NCBI GenBank assembly: GCA_035079385.1
Contig: JAVHKY010000012.1
Span: 5,314,501-5,378,500 of the forward strand
Direction: 5' to 3'
DNA length: 64,000 nt
From: Aspidiotus rigidus
Lineage: Eukaryota > Arthropoda > Insecta > Hemiptera > Diaspididae
Below, in pieces: positions 32,641 to 44,871 of this stretch. Numbering within the stretch: position 1 is the stretch's first letter; each line of letters opens with the position of its first letter. The translations under genes and the position numbers were made by a program. The notes under the pieces were generated by a model, which was given only the letters and a program-made list of their open reading frames with translations, did not search any database and was not told the DNA's origin.

Positions 32641-32959
32641 CCTTCAGTAGAGCCCTATAAATACGAGTGAGGACATGGACCGCCATATTTAGTCGTTTTG
32701 TCATAATTATTTTCACAATCTCCTATTCTAACGACTGATAACAGTTTATCATGATTTGAAAATAATAAGAGAACACACTAGACTAAGTGCCAAAGCAAAA
32801 TGCAAGACTCAACACTATTGAGAAATGCAAAATAGCTTCACTAAGACACTAACCACACAAATTCCTCATCTGAATAGGGAGCTATGGAGATAAATGATGA
32901 CGTAACGACTAAATATGGCGACCATGTCCTCACTCTTATTTATAGGGCTCTACCTTCAG
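32641..32959. mobile_element. MITE with about 65-bp TIRs and exact 7-bp TSD
   Basis: The element is 32648-32952. The exact direct repeat ccttcag flanks it at 32641-32647 and 32953-32959. The left end tagagccctataaata, followed by gagtgaggacatgg and gccatatttagtcgtt, is repeated in inverted orientation at the right end with few differences over about 65 bp. The 175-bp centre encodes nothing. The superfamily is unclear: the duplication is 7 bp exactly, with an eighth base mismatched, so a hAT-like 8-bp origin is possible. Confidence 0.85.
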
Positions 32960-32969
32960 CACCCGACAA

Positions 32970-35900
32970 AACAAGACGGCTGGAAATATACTCGCAATTT
33001 CGACCAAAAGTCAGTAGGAAGTCGACGTCAATTGTCCAATATCGACCGCCAATCGAGCTAATATGATGGAGGAAATTTATCCAAAATCGATTGTCCTTTA
33101 TACCATCGACTCATTTTCAATGTCGAAATTGAGTCTACTGCAAACACTATAATCTGATATCCACTGAAAATCGACGTCGAAATAGCGTCGATTTCAGATA
33201 CACAATCTGATAGGGTTCAAAAATCGAGGTCAAAAATGAGTGACTTCTGGCATCAGAATTTAATGCCGACTTGAATTCGACGGCGAAACTGCGTCGATTC
33301 GACCATTGCTGCACTGGTTGAAATTCTCAATGGTTTTAGTCGTACATGTAATTATGACTACGTGCGCATTCTGTCTGCGAGTAGCGAAGTCCCCAAACAG
33401 ACACAACGCTTTGAGGACACACCAGATCGAAGTCGATAAGAGTCGACCAGCACACATTTCCTAAACCTGAAAATCGACTATTAATCGATTCTAGGGCGAC
33501 GTGATTTCAGGTCGATTCCAAGTCAACCAGAATACATTCCCAAAATTGAAAGTCGAGTGTTAATCGACGTAACAGAACAGTCGATTTCAAGTCGGTAGAA
33601 GAAATTTGGTGAAAATAAAATCGACTCCAGATCGACGTTAGTTCAAGTCAACTCGGAGTCGACCATATTATATTCCCAAAAACTGAAAATCGACTGGCTA
33701 ACCGACCGAGCAGAGTAGTCGATTCAAGGTCGGTACTACTAGAATAATTTCGGAGGGGTCAATATCAACTCCAGGTCGACGTCGAGACTACAATCCCAAA
33801 ACCAAAAATCGACTGTCAATCGACTCAGCAGAGCAATCGATTCTCGGTCGATCGGAAAATTCGACCCACTTAAAAGCGACTCCCGGTTGACGTCTATTTG
33901 AGGTTAAGTCGATCTGACTACATTCCCAAAACCTAAAAATCAACTGCTAGTCAATTTCAAGTCGATAGAAGAATTTCGGAGAGGTCGACACCAACTCCAG
34001 AAGTCCAGATCGACGTTGATTTGAAGTTGATTTAAAGTCGACCATACTACTATCTCAAAAACCAAAAATTGACTGTTGATCAACCCAACAGAGCAGTCGA
34101 TTTCAGGTCGATAGAAAAATTCGGGGAAATCGACTCATGATCGACGTTAATTCGAAGACTATATTCCCAAAAACTAAAAATTGACTGCTAGTCGATTTCA
34201 GGTCTATAGAAGAATTTTGGAGACATGGAAATCGACTTCAGATCGACATTAATTTGGTGTCGAACAACTAAAAATCGACTGCCAATGGATTCAAGTCGAT
34301 AGAACAATAGGGCTTTTACAAGCGTTGAAGATGAATCAGGAAAAAGAACTGATATTAAATGCAAGTTTCATTGAGACAGATATCTTTTTCCCGGTCGCAT
34401 CTTGGTTTGCAGGATGGACTATGTTTTGCATGAGGAAAAAAGACAGAGAGACAAATTCCCACGGGGACAAGTGAGAGAATATCATGCATCGTCCTGCAAC
34501 CCGACAAGAATTGTAGAAGCCCTATTTTGGCGAAATCGAAATCGACTCAAGATCGACATAAATTTGCGTTCGACTCAAAGTCGACCAGACTACATTCCCA
34601 AAAACTAAAAATTGGCTGCCAGTCGATTTCAGGTCGATAGAAGAATTTCGGAGACATGGAAATCGTCTTCAGATCGACATTATTTTTGGGGTCGAACAAC
34701 TAAAAATCGACTGCCAATGGATTCAAGTCGATAGAACAATTTTTGGAGAAATCGAAATCGACTCCAGATCAATATCGATTTGTGCTCGACTCAAAGTCGA
34801 CCAGCCTACATTCCCAAAAACTAAAAATTGACTGCTAGTCGATTTCAGGTCGATAGAAGAATTTTGGAGACATGGAAATCCACTTCTGGATTGACGTTAA
34901 TTTGGAGTCAAACAGATTACATTCCTAAAAACTAAAAATCGACTGCCAATCGATTCAAGTTCATAGAATAATTTTGGCGAAATCGAAATCGACTCCAGAT
35001 CGACATTGATTTGTTCTCGATTCAAAGTACATTCCCAAAAACTGAAAATCGACCACTAGTCGACTCAAGTCGATAGAAGAATTTTGGAGAAATCGAAATC
35101 GACATCGATTTAAAGTCGACCTGATCACAATCCCAAGACTAAAAATCGACTGCTACTCGACCCAGCGGAGAAGTCGATTTCGTTTCGATATTAGTAGAAG
35201 AATTTCGGAGAAGCCCGACGTCGATATAAAGTCGACCAGACAACAACCCCAAAAACCAAAAATCACTGTCAATCGACCCAGTAGAGTAGTCGATTCGAGG
35301 TTGATAGAAGAATTCGGGGAGATCAACCCGAAATTGACTCCAGGTCGACGTTAATTTGAGGCCATTTTGACCAAACTACATTTCCAAAAACTAAAAATGG
35401 ACTGCTAGTCGATATCATTTCTTGTCGATAGAAGAATTTTGGAGAAATCAAAATCGACTCCAGATCGACGTCGATATGAGTGAGTTCGACTCAAAGACGA
35501 CCAGTGTACACTCTCAAAAAAGTAAAAACCTACTGTTTACCGAACTTGCGGAGTCGTCGATGCCATTTTGAATGAAGAATCTGAAAGTGATTTGGAATTG
35601 AGATGAAAAATGTGTTGAATTTTGCTCGTGAAAGTTAGGTAATCATATTATAAGTTCTTTAGCTTCAAAGATTGTGCGCATCATCACCGCCATCTGACGG
35701 TTTAATAGGCCTCATTATATTTGTCTGCAAGTAGTAACGTCATCAAACCGACAGAATTCGGTATCAGGGCAGGGAGTTATTGACCATAGATTAATTACAG
35801 ATTGACGTGATAAATGACTCAAAATTGAAACCATCAACGTCGGCGAACCTCTATTAAAAGTTTGACTTCAATTTAAAGTCGATTCGAAGTCATTCAGCTC

Positions 35901-36060
35901 ACTTTTTATAGAGCACTAAATATTGACCGTAATTCGACGTCGATCAGCAATAAGCCTATCAAGTATTTTTGAAGAAGTTTGCTCAAAATTAACGACAGAT
36001 TAACGTGACTCAAAATTAGGTCCATAAATCGAACCTCGATTCGATTGTGACGTCATCATG
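32970..36060. repeat. TCGA-rich satellite array
   Basis: Units of roughly 105-140 bp share the order cattcccaaaaactaaaaat, cgactgctagtcgatttcag, gtcgatagaagaattttgg, cgactccagatcgacgtta and agtcgactcaaagtcgacc. Each carries many TCGA tetranucleotides, far above what this AT-rich DNA would give by chance. A leader without the satellite (about 33240-33420) matches 53220-53400. At about 34310-34520 the array is interrupted by unrelated sequence. The array becomes diffuse after 35550. Confidence 0.9.
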
Positions 36061-38439
36061 AGCAGGGTCTTTATCCTACTGTAGGTACCTACAAAAATCT
36101 CAATCTTCGAGCTATATGAATAAATGATATGAGGAGGAGGACCAAGAAAAATTTCGACTAACGAATAATAAATAATAGTAAATAAGAGAGTTGTAATAAT
36201 TTTGACCATTGAGTTTAGTTGAACTTTCGAGCCATACGTACGTATACAAACGCTCTCCAATATCACATTTCTTACAATCCAAAAAATTCTCAAGTCCTGG
36301 TATTTGTATAAACGAATACATACCGGATATTTTGACTTAAATAGCTACTAGTCATTAAAATAAAACGATTATTAACTAATTGCCAATTGGGATACTTCAC
36401 CACTACGAAATACGAAAATGGCTCACTTTCCCTCGTATTTAAGCACAACAATGTAAATCGAAGAACGCATCGGAAATACTTTCGTAACGATAAAAATAGG
36501 CACTACTTTCGACCATCCAAATATTCGAAATTCTTCCAATAAATTATCGCCAGATAAATATCGTCAAAAATCGTCTCGTTTTCGACGAGATTGCAAGTAA
36601 AAAAAATTCTTCCTTCAACCTCGACGTGATGTAATCAGCTTCGCCGAAAATTTCTTCAAAAGAGACCGATGTCGTCGTGTTTTTCAGTAATTTACTCTGA
36701 CTACACTATACTGATCAGAAGCCCAGTCACAACTGAACGTTGAAGCAAAAAAATTTCATAAGTCCAATCGTAGATCATTATAATCGCGTTCACTAATGCG
36801 TTTTTGGCCTTCTGTGCATATACAGAAAAACTCGTGAAAAATAAACTCGAAAAAATGTGAGCTCATAAAAATCTGAACATTAGTGCGATCCACAAAGATG
36901 CCGTTCTTCGACAATATAAATCCGAGATAGGAAGATATTCAAATATTGTTTAAGGTTGTTGAACGTGATAAAATGAGTCGATCTCGCCCACAATCTCACA
37001 AGTGAATAGTTATAATGCACGAAAAATATTATTTGTATATTCCTTATGCAACGAATGCAAATGATAAATTCACAATACGGACATTTTAACGAATGTTGGT
37101 ATTAATTTTGTTTTCTAGAAAATTTCAATTTTCTCGTTTGAATCTTCATTGCACATTCACCCATGGTTCTGAGTTCATCAACTTGTTTTCTCAATCCACA
37201 TAAGAGTAATTACTGTAATTAGTAATAGAATAAGTCAAACTAGTGTTACGTATTCAAAGTGTAGGTAGAAATTCTTTTGACTAAGATTCTTTAATCAACC
37301 GAGCACAAAGAGAAGCGTGATTTGAATTTCGTCAACCTTGGACATAATAAAAACCGCTCCTCATCAGACTTGTGGAACAACATACAAAACGATACATACA
37401 AATTTTTTGAACATTTATCACTTCGGCCATCATACAGAATTTGAAAATCAAAATAATAGAAGTCTGATAGTCGCACGTAAATCGTCTGCAACTAGAAAAA
37501 ATCTGCTAGCTAGATTTCCTATAACTACATAGCTCATTTAGATGACATATTTCTGCCTTCCAGTCCTCTGCTCAAATATATGTATTGGGGGAAATCTACA
37601 AAAATTCCTCTACCGTGTAGGGAAAATATTGAAAAATGGACACACCTTTGGACTTTCGACCACCTCTACTGAAATCACTTGGCTAAGAACCTTTTTGATT
37701 GTGGTCAGCCTGTAAGCCTAATCTCCGACCCAGTTTTAGTCCTGGAAAGAGCCTTTATACAAAGCACTAAGAAAGCTAAGGCTGTAAGAGCAGAGTGAGG
37801 GGTGGGACTAGGCCAGGACAGGGGCGTTCAAGCCCACAGTTGGAGGGTTAAAATTTTAGCAGGGTACTTGTTTTATGCTGGGTGATAATTTGAAAATTTT
37901 TCTCGTTCCCACCCGCTATCCCCGGAGAACTTTTCATGTATTTACTTTTTATTTCCTCTCAGGAACCAAGAAGAGGACTTCAAAGAAATCTTTTTCTTTT
38001 CGAGCTCTCAGCTTTCTAGTCGAACGTTACGCTACAGGAGTCGGAATGTTGATCGGAAATTTTCTCCACTAGTCGGTACTCCAGAGGACCATTGTTCTTC
38101 TCCTCCCACCAAATAGTTTTGTTTTTTTTTACGGGCGAAGGATTGTTGATGCGGGAAGAAGTATTGGATTGTAACAGATTGTGGATCGGTGGAAACTAGA
38201 CGATTCTTAAGTCGTTGGAAAGGATAGAGGAAGCATGTAGGGGGAACGAAAATGATTTTATGAAGTTTGCGAGATATCGACAGATAATGCCTCAACATGG
38301 TAATATTGTTATGAGGGTGGAGCGGCGAGCCTAAAGGAGAAGCAAAGAAGGGGTTAGCCGGCTGTGCCCAAGTTTTTGCCGACCTATGACTATATCCTCA
38401 TTGGAGAGGACAACGGAATCAAGAATTTGTCAACTAAAG
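36061..38439. other. No recognised gene; short satellite traces
   Basis: A few CTCGAG-type satellite traces occur near 36090-36160, and a diverged boundary box (gcagggtacttgttttatg) near 37860. The rest is AT-rich with no recognisable gene. G-rich plus-strand sequence from about 38100 may be the reverse of decayed retrotransposon, but I could not place it. Confidence 0.35.
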
Positions 38440-40250
38440 GAAGTTTATTTTAAGCTGAGGAGCCTAGACTGTGCCATGATGGGATGATTGGAGAACGATT
38501 ATAAAATTTTAAGTCGTACGCCGGGGAAGCTTGGCTGCTTGGTCCTCTGCGTCGTACTCTGAGAGGCCAGAGGAAGGCAATAGAAGATAAAAAAGATGTT
38601 AAGAATGTGCTGAACGATAAGGTAGCAAGAACAGGGACCTTGCGTGGCTCGGAGAGAGGAAAGGGAGGAGAGAGAAAGGGGAGAAGAGAGAGGCAGAAAT
38701 ACATGACAGACAGCTCAGCAGAATATATGGAGGCCGAGTTTTTCTAACGGAAAAGCGAGACTTTTTATCGATAGAGAGGGCATAGCCAGTTTTGGGACCA
38801 TATTTGGATCCATCTGTAAAGCGCAGGTTGTGGGAAAGAAAATTATTAGCAATAATGGCTTTGATGTGTCTGATGTAGATTATATTATGCGATTTCAGGA
38901 ATTTCAGGACATTGAGAGCTCGAATGCATTTTGATTTAATTAGTTTGATATGGGGGATCCAATAGTGACGGTTGTGAAAATTGAGGCCACGAACTTTAGT
39001 AGTTTCAACTTGTGGGATGGGGTAGTTAGACTGGTTTTCTGGCGTGGTTTTTGGAAGATGATGAGTTTGGTTTTGGGGCAAGAAATGCGGAATCCTAGGA
39101 GGGAAAGCCAAGCGTGTTCTTGAAGTAGACGATGGGCGCGAGTTGTGTTACTGGAACGTAAATGGATGCTTAGGTCATCAGAGAATAGTAGGGTTTGAAT
39201 TGAAAATTTTATGATTTTTGTTATGTTGTTGATGGCGATGAGAAAAAGGGTGCCACTAAGTGAGGATCCTTGGGGGATACCATTTTCTTGGGGGAAGGTT
39301 GAGGAATACTGATCGCTTAAGCGGACTCTAAAAGATCGGTTAGTAAGATAATTTTGAAGTAGGAGGGGGAAGGATCCTCGAAGTCCAACTTGGTGCAGGA
39401 TGACGCATATTTGGTATGTCCAGACTCTCGGGAAAGCGTTCTCCATGTCAACAAATATTGAGTAGAGGTTCGCTCCGTGAGCATGGGCGTCGTAGATTTA
39501 GAAATCGAGGTCAGCAAGGGCCACCGTATTGTGTATTACTTAATATTTCGTTGGAATCAAGGAACCAGGAGAGTCTATTATTAATAACTTTTTCAAGAAT
39601 TTTGCTAATAGCGCTTATTATTGATATGGGTCCGTAGGATATAAGGTGTGAAGGGTCTTTGAGAGGTTTTAGGATCAGAATGATTAGAGCTGTTTTTCAG
39701 TTATTGGGAAAGGAGGTGGAAAAAAAGACTCGGTTTAGGAGTGAGGTTAGGTGTGAGATAGCATTTGTATGAAGTTTGTGTAGCATAGCGGGACTAATTT
39801 GGTCGAGACCGAGGGCTGATTTTTTGAAGCAGAGGGAGATGGTGTGGGTGACTTCTTGTTTGGTGGTTGGTTTGTTATAGGGAAGTGTGAGGGTTTGTGC
39901 CAGATTAAGAGAGAAATTTGTTGGGGTATTTTCGGCTTGTTGTTTGAGTTGAGTGAAAGAAGGGTCGTAGTTAGTGTTGGAGGAAATTTGAAAATAATTC
40001 TCAGGGAGTATTTCGCTGATATCTGGTGGTGATTGATAGATTTGGTTGTTTTGAAAGAGGGGTTGGAAGGAGAATTTTTGTTTTGAACCTGTTACTCCAC
40101 ATGGCGGAGCAAGAAACAGATCGATTAATTGACGAGACAAACGAGTTCCAGCTTCGTTTCTTGGCGGAATGAAGTAGACAACGGGCTTTGGCTCGTAGTC
40201 TTTTATAGTTGCCGTGTGCCGTCCGCCCGGTCGGAAAATCTCGGAGCTCG
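38440..40250 (-). pseudogene. RNase H-bearing non-LTR retrotransposon, minus strand, internally deleted
   Basis: Read from 40250 down: the linker (AKKRSWNSFVSSINRS), RT blocks ALGLDQISPAMLHKLH and, after a break, RVWTYQICVILHQVGLRG, NGIPQGSSLSGTLFLIAINN and the catalytic FSDDLSIHL at 38940-39446. The C-terminal RT part is deleted; the sequence passes quickly into RNase H (LRFTDGSKYGPKTGYALSID) near 38800. The finger blocks before RVW are lost to frameshifts. Same family as 58.5-61.5 kb, but diverged enough to be a separate old copy or subfamily. Confidence 0.9.
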
Positions 40251-41178
40251 AAAATTTTCCAAGTCCCCATCCTATTCATACATATCTCGGAGGTCGAAAT
40301 TCTTCTGAGTCCTCCTCCTATCGTATACACCTTGGGAAGCGGGGCCTATATGACGGCATAAGTCAGCCTTGTGACGTCACAATCTGATGACGTCATAAAT
40401 TAGTTTTTTCTCCATTCCCCCTCCTCTTATATACAGCTCTAAAGTTTGGGCCTGTGACGTCAAAATTTGATGACGTTATAGGTCAACCTTGTAACGTCAC
40501 AATCAACATTTTTCGGATCGCATGTGCTCCACGAAAAAAGACTCCCTGCCACCCCTCATTCAACTCCGTGAAAGAACCGTGAGCTTTTTTTTTGCCTCCC
40601 CCCCTCGCTTCTGAAAAATTTACTCCGCCACTGCTGCGTCACCTGTCAACAGTGGTTGCCAACAAGTGGCCCGCGAGAAGGTCGTGAGTGGTGCGCAACA
40701 TCGCACAAAATAACTCTATGAGGAAGGGGTCCGTAGAACATCTCAATTTTGTTAGAATGGTCCGTCAATTCATAAGAGTTGGGAACCTCCGCCATCATTT
40801 CATGGAGCAGTTTCCTGGCTATTCTTGGTTATCTCCATCATAAATTGATATCCTCGTAGCAAATCATCATAAATAGTCCTGAGAAAAAGAATTTTCTCTT
40901 CAAGAATAACTCAGGTAATGAACTCTGAATGGTTTTTCAAGTCTTTGAACGAACTAACTTTCGGGAATGAGGCAAAGAAGGAATAGGTCGAGTGGTTCGA
41001 GGCAGAGGAAGACGAGCTGAAATTTCATTAAAGGAAAATATCGAGCGTCACTTGAACAAAATATGCAAAAATGTTTGTAAATTGAAGAAGCCTAGATTGT
41101 GTCCAAGTCAGTAAACGATCTTGATAACCGGAATTTCGTTTAAAACTCAGTTGACACTAACCCAGAGGAGGAAATCAG
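40251..41178. repeat. Satellite traces and TGACGTCA boxes, then nothing recognised
   Basis: 40250-40440 holds reversed CTCGAG-type units (aagtccccatcctattcat). Then come three or four gtgacgtca or gatgacgtcata boxes (40370-40500). 40550-41178 is AT-rich with no feature I can support. Confidence 0.5.
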
Positions 41179-41953
41179 TAAACGCGAAAAACGAATACTC
41201 CGAAGGGAGATTAAACAATGCAAACCGCAGAAAAATATAAGACGACGAGCGCTTTCGGTTAATAAACCATCTTCAAGCCTGAAATGAAAGAAACTGACGA
41301 ACAGAAAAGAAGAGCAAGGTATTAAGATCGCCCAAACGAGAAATCGCGGTGTGAATCATAAACCAGTTCAATCAGGCCATCTTCCGGAATGTACGAGTTG
41401 AGTACAGTGATACCATCGGTTTTGAGGTGACACATTACCTCTATATGCTTGAGAGCGATGCGCTTACGATAGGAATTCTCCTTATGGAGGAGCTTTTTGG
41501 ATCCCTCGCGGAAGCTGTGGCCACTGTTTATTAAATGATCACCGAAAGCTGACTCCCCTAAGTGTCCCTTCTTCCAAGACTTCAGGTAATCAGCTACTCT
41601 AACTTTCATTTGGCGGCTGGTCTCACCAATATAAAACCCCCACAGTCCCCACATTCCAACTTATAAACACCACTCCTCTCATCAACAGGTATGGGGTCCT
41701 TCAGACTCACAAACAACCTCTGGACTGTGGTAGGGTTGTAAGACGCTGGTCTGAAGCCAAACGGCCGGAGAGCCCGACCCAATTGGAGGGAGAACTTCCC
41801 CAGGAAAGGGAGACTGGTCCAACGCAAACGGCGATCACGGATCGTGTCTCGGGGGAGGGAGGTGGTGGAATTAAGAAAGCTCCTCGTAACTTTCCTCCGA
41901 ACCATCACATCAACATCAACATTGACCCCATTCACTCTCGCCAAGTGTTTTAT
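41179..41953 (-). pseudogene. PLE endonuclease and tail, inverted, locus B left arm
   Basis: The minus strand carries the linker (ARVNGVNVDVDVMVRRKVTR), the GIY-YIG domain (frames 41606-41944 and 41322-41654, split by a one-base loss inside GGFYIGE), its C-terminal part (VLNSYIPEDGLIELVYDSH) with a stop near 41322, and then the PLE tail with the hammerhead-like motif (41240-41279). It is an inverted match of 43112-43886 and stops at the same tail point, cgcgttta. Confidence 0.92.
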
Positions 41954-43111
41954 GGCCTGGTTTTAATACCCAGAAAGTTTGTGACGAATTAGTCCGTAAT
42001 AACCCCCTCCCTCGCATGAGTAATAAATTGGGAGGAGTGACTCAAGGTTTAAAGAGGAAGATGAAAGAGGGAGATTTAATCTTCATAAGGCTAACAAGGG
42101 CGATGCTGTTGTGGTGATGGAGAAATCCGCTTATTCTTCTAAGGTCCATGAAGTCCTCAAGCAGTGTGGTGCTAAAGAGAGTGAGGATTTCATCTTTCCC
42201 AAGCACGTCAAAGAAGTTAGGAGTGTCATCAACAGGAGTGAGGCTATTATCAAAACTCCTGCTTTGAAAAAAGCCCTCCTTGTTCCTAACTCCACACCCC
42301 CCCCCCTCCTCTATGGCCTGCCCAAAGTGCATAAGAACGATACCCCGATGCGATCCGTTGTTTCTTTCGTCTCCTCCCCCACCTACCTCCTTGCCAAATT
42401 CCTTGACCGTTGGTTCAAAAATCGCATTGATTTTGAATCTCCTCATTCGGTCTTGAATTCCGCCTCTTTATCTGACCTTCTGAAGGGTGTAAGTCTTCCC
42501 CCGGGAACGACCATCTGCTCGTTTGATGTTGTTGGTTTGTTCCCGAATATTCCTAAGGCTGCTACTATCCAGCGTATGGGTCAGCTACTCGTCAAAGCCA
42601 ATATTCCTCACAATGAGCTTCAGGAATTTCTCGATCTTCTGAATATTTGCTGGTCCCCCAACTACTGTAAATTTGAAGGAAAATTTTTCGAGGGCTCTCT
42701 CATCTCCGAAATTTTCATCTCCAAGTTTGAACTTGATCTCTTTTCCTCGAACCAGGTGTTACTTAATCATATTTACTACTGGCACAGGTACGTTGACGAC
42801 GTTTTATGTACCTGGACTGGTCTCCAGATCTCCTTGGTGAGTTTCTGAGGTATCTCAATTCCTGGTACCCTTCCATCAAATTTACGTTGGAAATAGGGGT
42901 ATTTTCCATTAACTCTTTGGATTTATCTATCTCTATAATAGACGATATCCATAAGTTTGGAATTTACAGGAGAGATACTAGGACCGATGTTTTAGTCCAC
43001 GGTGGTTCGTTCGGTCCTGTTGCTCAGAAGATGGCTGCTTTTCACAGCCTAGTTCACAGACTGACTCGTATTCCTTTGAGTCAGTCTGCCTTCTAGAAAG
43101 AGTTACTCATA
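41954..43111 (+). pseudogene. PLE reverse transcriptase, locus B, lacking one catalytic block
   Basis: The frame begins within the N-terminal part (PGFNTQKV in locus A) and continues as 42111-42848: LYGLPKVHKNDTPM, TICSFDVVGLFPNIPKAATI, YYWHRYVDDVLCTW. Compared with locus A, 39 bp are missing in frame at about 42692, removing the VGIPIGSPL block that contacts the primer-template. A one-base loss near 42823 shifts the frame to 42806-43096, which ends the RT (INSLDLSISIIDDIHK) and passes into HRLTRIPLSQSAF before a stop. The stops seen in locus A are sense codons here. Confidence 0.92.
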
Positions 43112-43743
43112 ATAAAACACCTGGCCAGAGTGAATGGGGCAATGTCGATGTTGACGTGATAGTTCGGAGGAAAGTTACGAGGAGCCTTCTTGATTCCACC
43201 ACTTCCCTCCCCCGAGAGACGATCCGTGATCGCCGTTTGCGTTGGATCAGTCTTCCTTTCTTGGGGAAGTTCTCCCTCCAATTGGGTCGGGTCCTCCGAC
43301 GTTTGGCTTTAGACCCGCGTTTTACAACCCTACCACAGTCAAGAGGTTGTTCGTGAGACTGAAGGACCCCATACCTGTTGATGAGAGGAGTAGTCTTTAC
43401 ATGTTGGAATGTGGGGATTGTTGAGGCTTTTATTTTGGTGAGACCAGCCGCCAAATGAAAGTTAAAATAGCTGAGCACCTGAAGTCTTGGAAGAAGGGAC
43501 ACTTAGGGGAGTCAGCTTTTGCTAATTATTTAATAAACAGTGGCCACAGCTTCCACGAGGGATCCGAAAAGCTCCTTCATAAGGAGAATTCCTTTCGTAA
43601 GCGCATCGCTCTCGAGCATATAGAAATAATGCGTCACCTCAAAACCGATGGTATCACTGTACTCAACTCGTACATTCCGGAGGATGGCCTGATTGAACTG
43701 GTTTATGATTCACACCACGATTTTCCATTTGGACAATCTTAAT
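43112..43743 (+). pseudogene. PLE GIY-YIG endonuclease, locus B right arm
   Basis: Same domain order as 29196-29883. A TGA replaces a Gly codon directly after LECGDC (about 43424), inside the GIY-YIG core, and the linker is in another frame. The rest reads ETSRQMKVKIAEHLKSWKKG to DGLIELVYDSH and stops at 43740-43742. It lies in the normal order downstream of RT, so locus B reads EN reversed, RT forward, EN forward. Confidence 0.92.
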
Positions 43744-43935
43744 ACCTTGCTCTTCTCTTCTGTTCGTCAGTTGCTTTCATTTCAAGCTTGAAGATGGTTT
43801 ATTAACCGAAAGCGCTCGTTGTCTTATATTTTTCTGCGGTTTGCATTGTTTACTCTCCCTTCGGAGTATTCGTTTTTCGCGTTTATTATGGATAGCCGTA
43901 ACCTTGAGGAACGTATTCGTTTAATTGAGGAAATT
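43744..43935 (+). other. PLE tail with hammerhead-like motif and next-copy ATG, locus B
   Basis: Matches 29884-30075. The hammerhead-like core is at 43788-43826. An ATG at 43888 opens MDSRNLEERIRLIEEISFN, likely the start of the PLE protein in a following tandem copy that is now lost. The frame runs on to 44049 in unrelated sequence. Confidence 0.5.
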
Positions 43936-44740
43936 AGCTTTAACCTCTTGAACCTTGCCTTCATGGCTCGGGTGCCGAAACTTTTCCAGGTTCCTAAAGT
44001 ATCAAAGTCAAAACCAAACGGCAAAAGTATCACGCAAATTTTCAGCTGACCCTCGGTTCAGAGACAACCATGTCGAGAAAATGATGTTACAACACAGAAC
44101 AAACGCAGAACAAACGATCCCACTAGGTTTCGAATCGAAGTACAGAAGGACTTGTAATTTGGAAAATCATACAAATCCAATCTAATATTTTTCGAAAATC
44201 TCAAATAAAATCACAAGCTCGGGAGGAAATCATTATCTGAAGTGTATCCATACTTTTTTACACAGATTATTCAGCCTAGGCTAGTGACCGGGAGAGTTGC
44301 AGATTTTAAAATAATTTCTCTACTATTCAACCTACGCAAATGAGAAGAGTTCTAGTATAGGTAGTAAAGCCATAGATTTAACAAGAAATTTAAAAAAAAT
44401 GAATAATTGTACTTTCTGAATCTACTTTTATGAACCAGCTTCCTTGCACCGCTCGAATAAGAAGATTTATTTCCATTTCATTTTATTTTTTGGACCTGTT
44501 TAGGAACCACCCAAATTGATGCAGCTTTCCTAATTCTCTCTCAAAGTATTTCATTAATAATACCCTCTCGTATCTACGTTACATCAATCTCCTCAATTTA
44601 ATGTAAACTACCAATCTATAATCTTATTGTTAGCTATTTATATCTCTGGATAATATCTTTTAAAATTTGGTAATTGTAATCGAGTTAATAGCTCTAGTCA
44701 GTGTCGCTAATGCGATAAAAAAAGAGATAATATCTACGCA
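43936..44740. other. No recognised feature; upstream region of 44741 exon
   Basis: AT-rich sequence. I see no repeat family or gene. The 100 bp before 44741 may hold a 5' UTR. Confidence 0.4.
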
Positions 44741-44871
44741 ATGTGGATTCATCGATTGTTCCAGAGGTTACTCTTAATTTCCTGCCTGCTCTTCGCGCTC
44801 TTGCTCTTTTCCGGCTTTTGCCTTCTATACGAGGTTACATCTCGATATTTTCCGTGTGTTACGAGCAGATG
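44741..44871 (+). CDS. First coding exon, N-terminal membrane anchor
   Basis: ATG at 44741 opens 43 codons plus two bases, closed by a donor (agatg, then GTAAGC at 44872). The peptide starts MWIHRLFQ, then has a long hydrophobic run RLLLISCLLFALLLFSGFCL and ends LYEVTSRYFPC with VTSR. A short basic start, a single hydrophobic run of about 20 residues and then polar sequence is typical of a type II membrane protein or an uncleaved signal anchor. The exon is clearly richer in G and C than its flanks. The next exon must start in phase 2 and was not found; the exon at 56408 does not fit (early stop). The product cannot be named. Confidence 0.5.
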
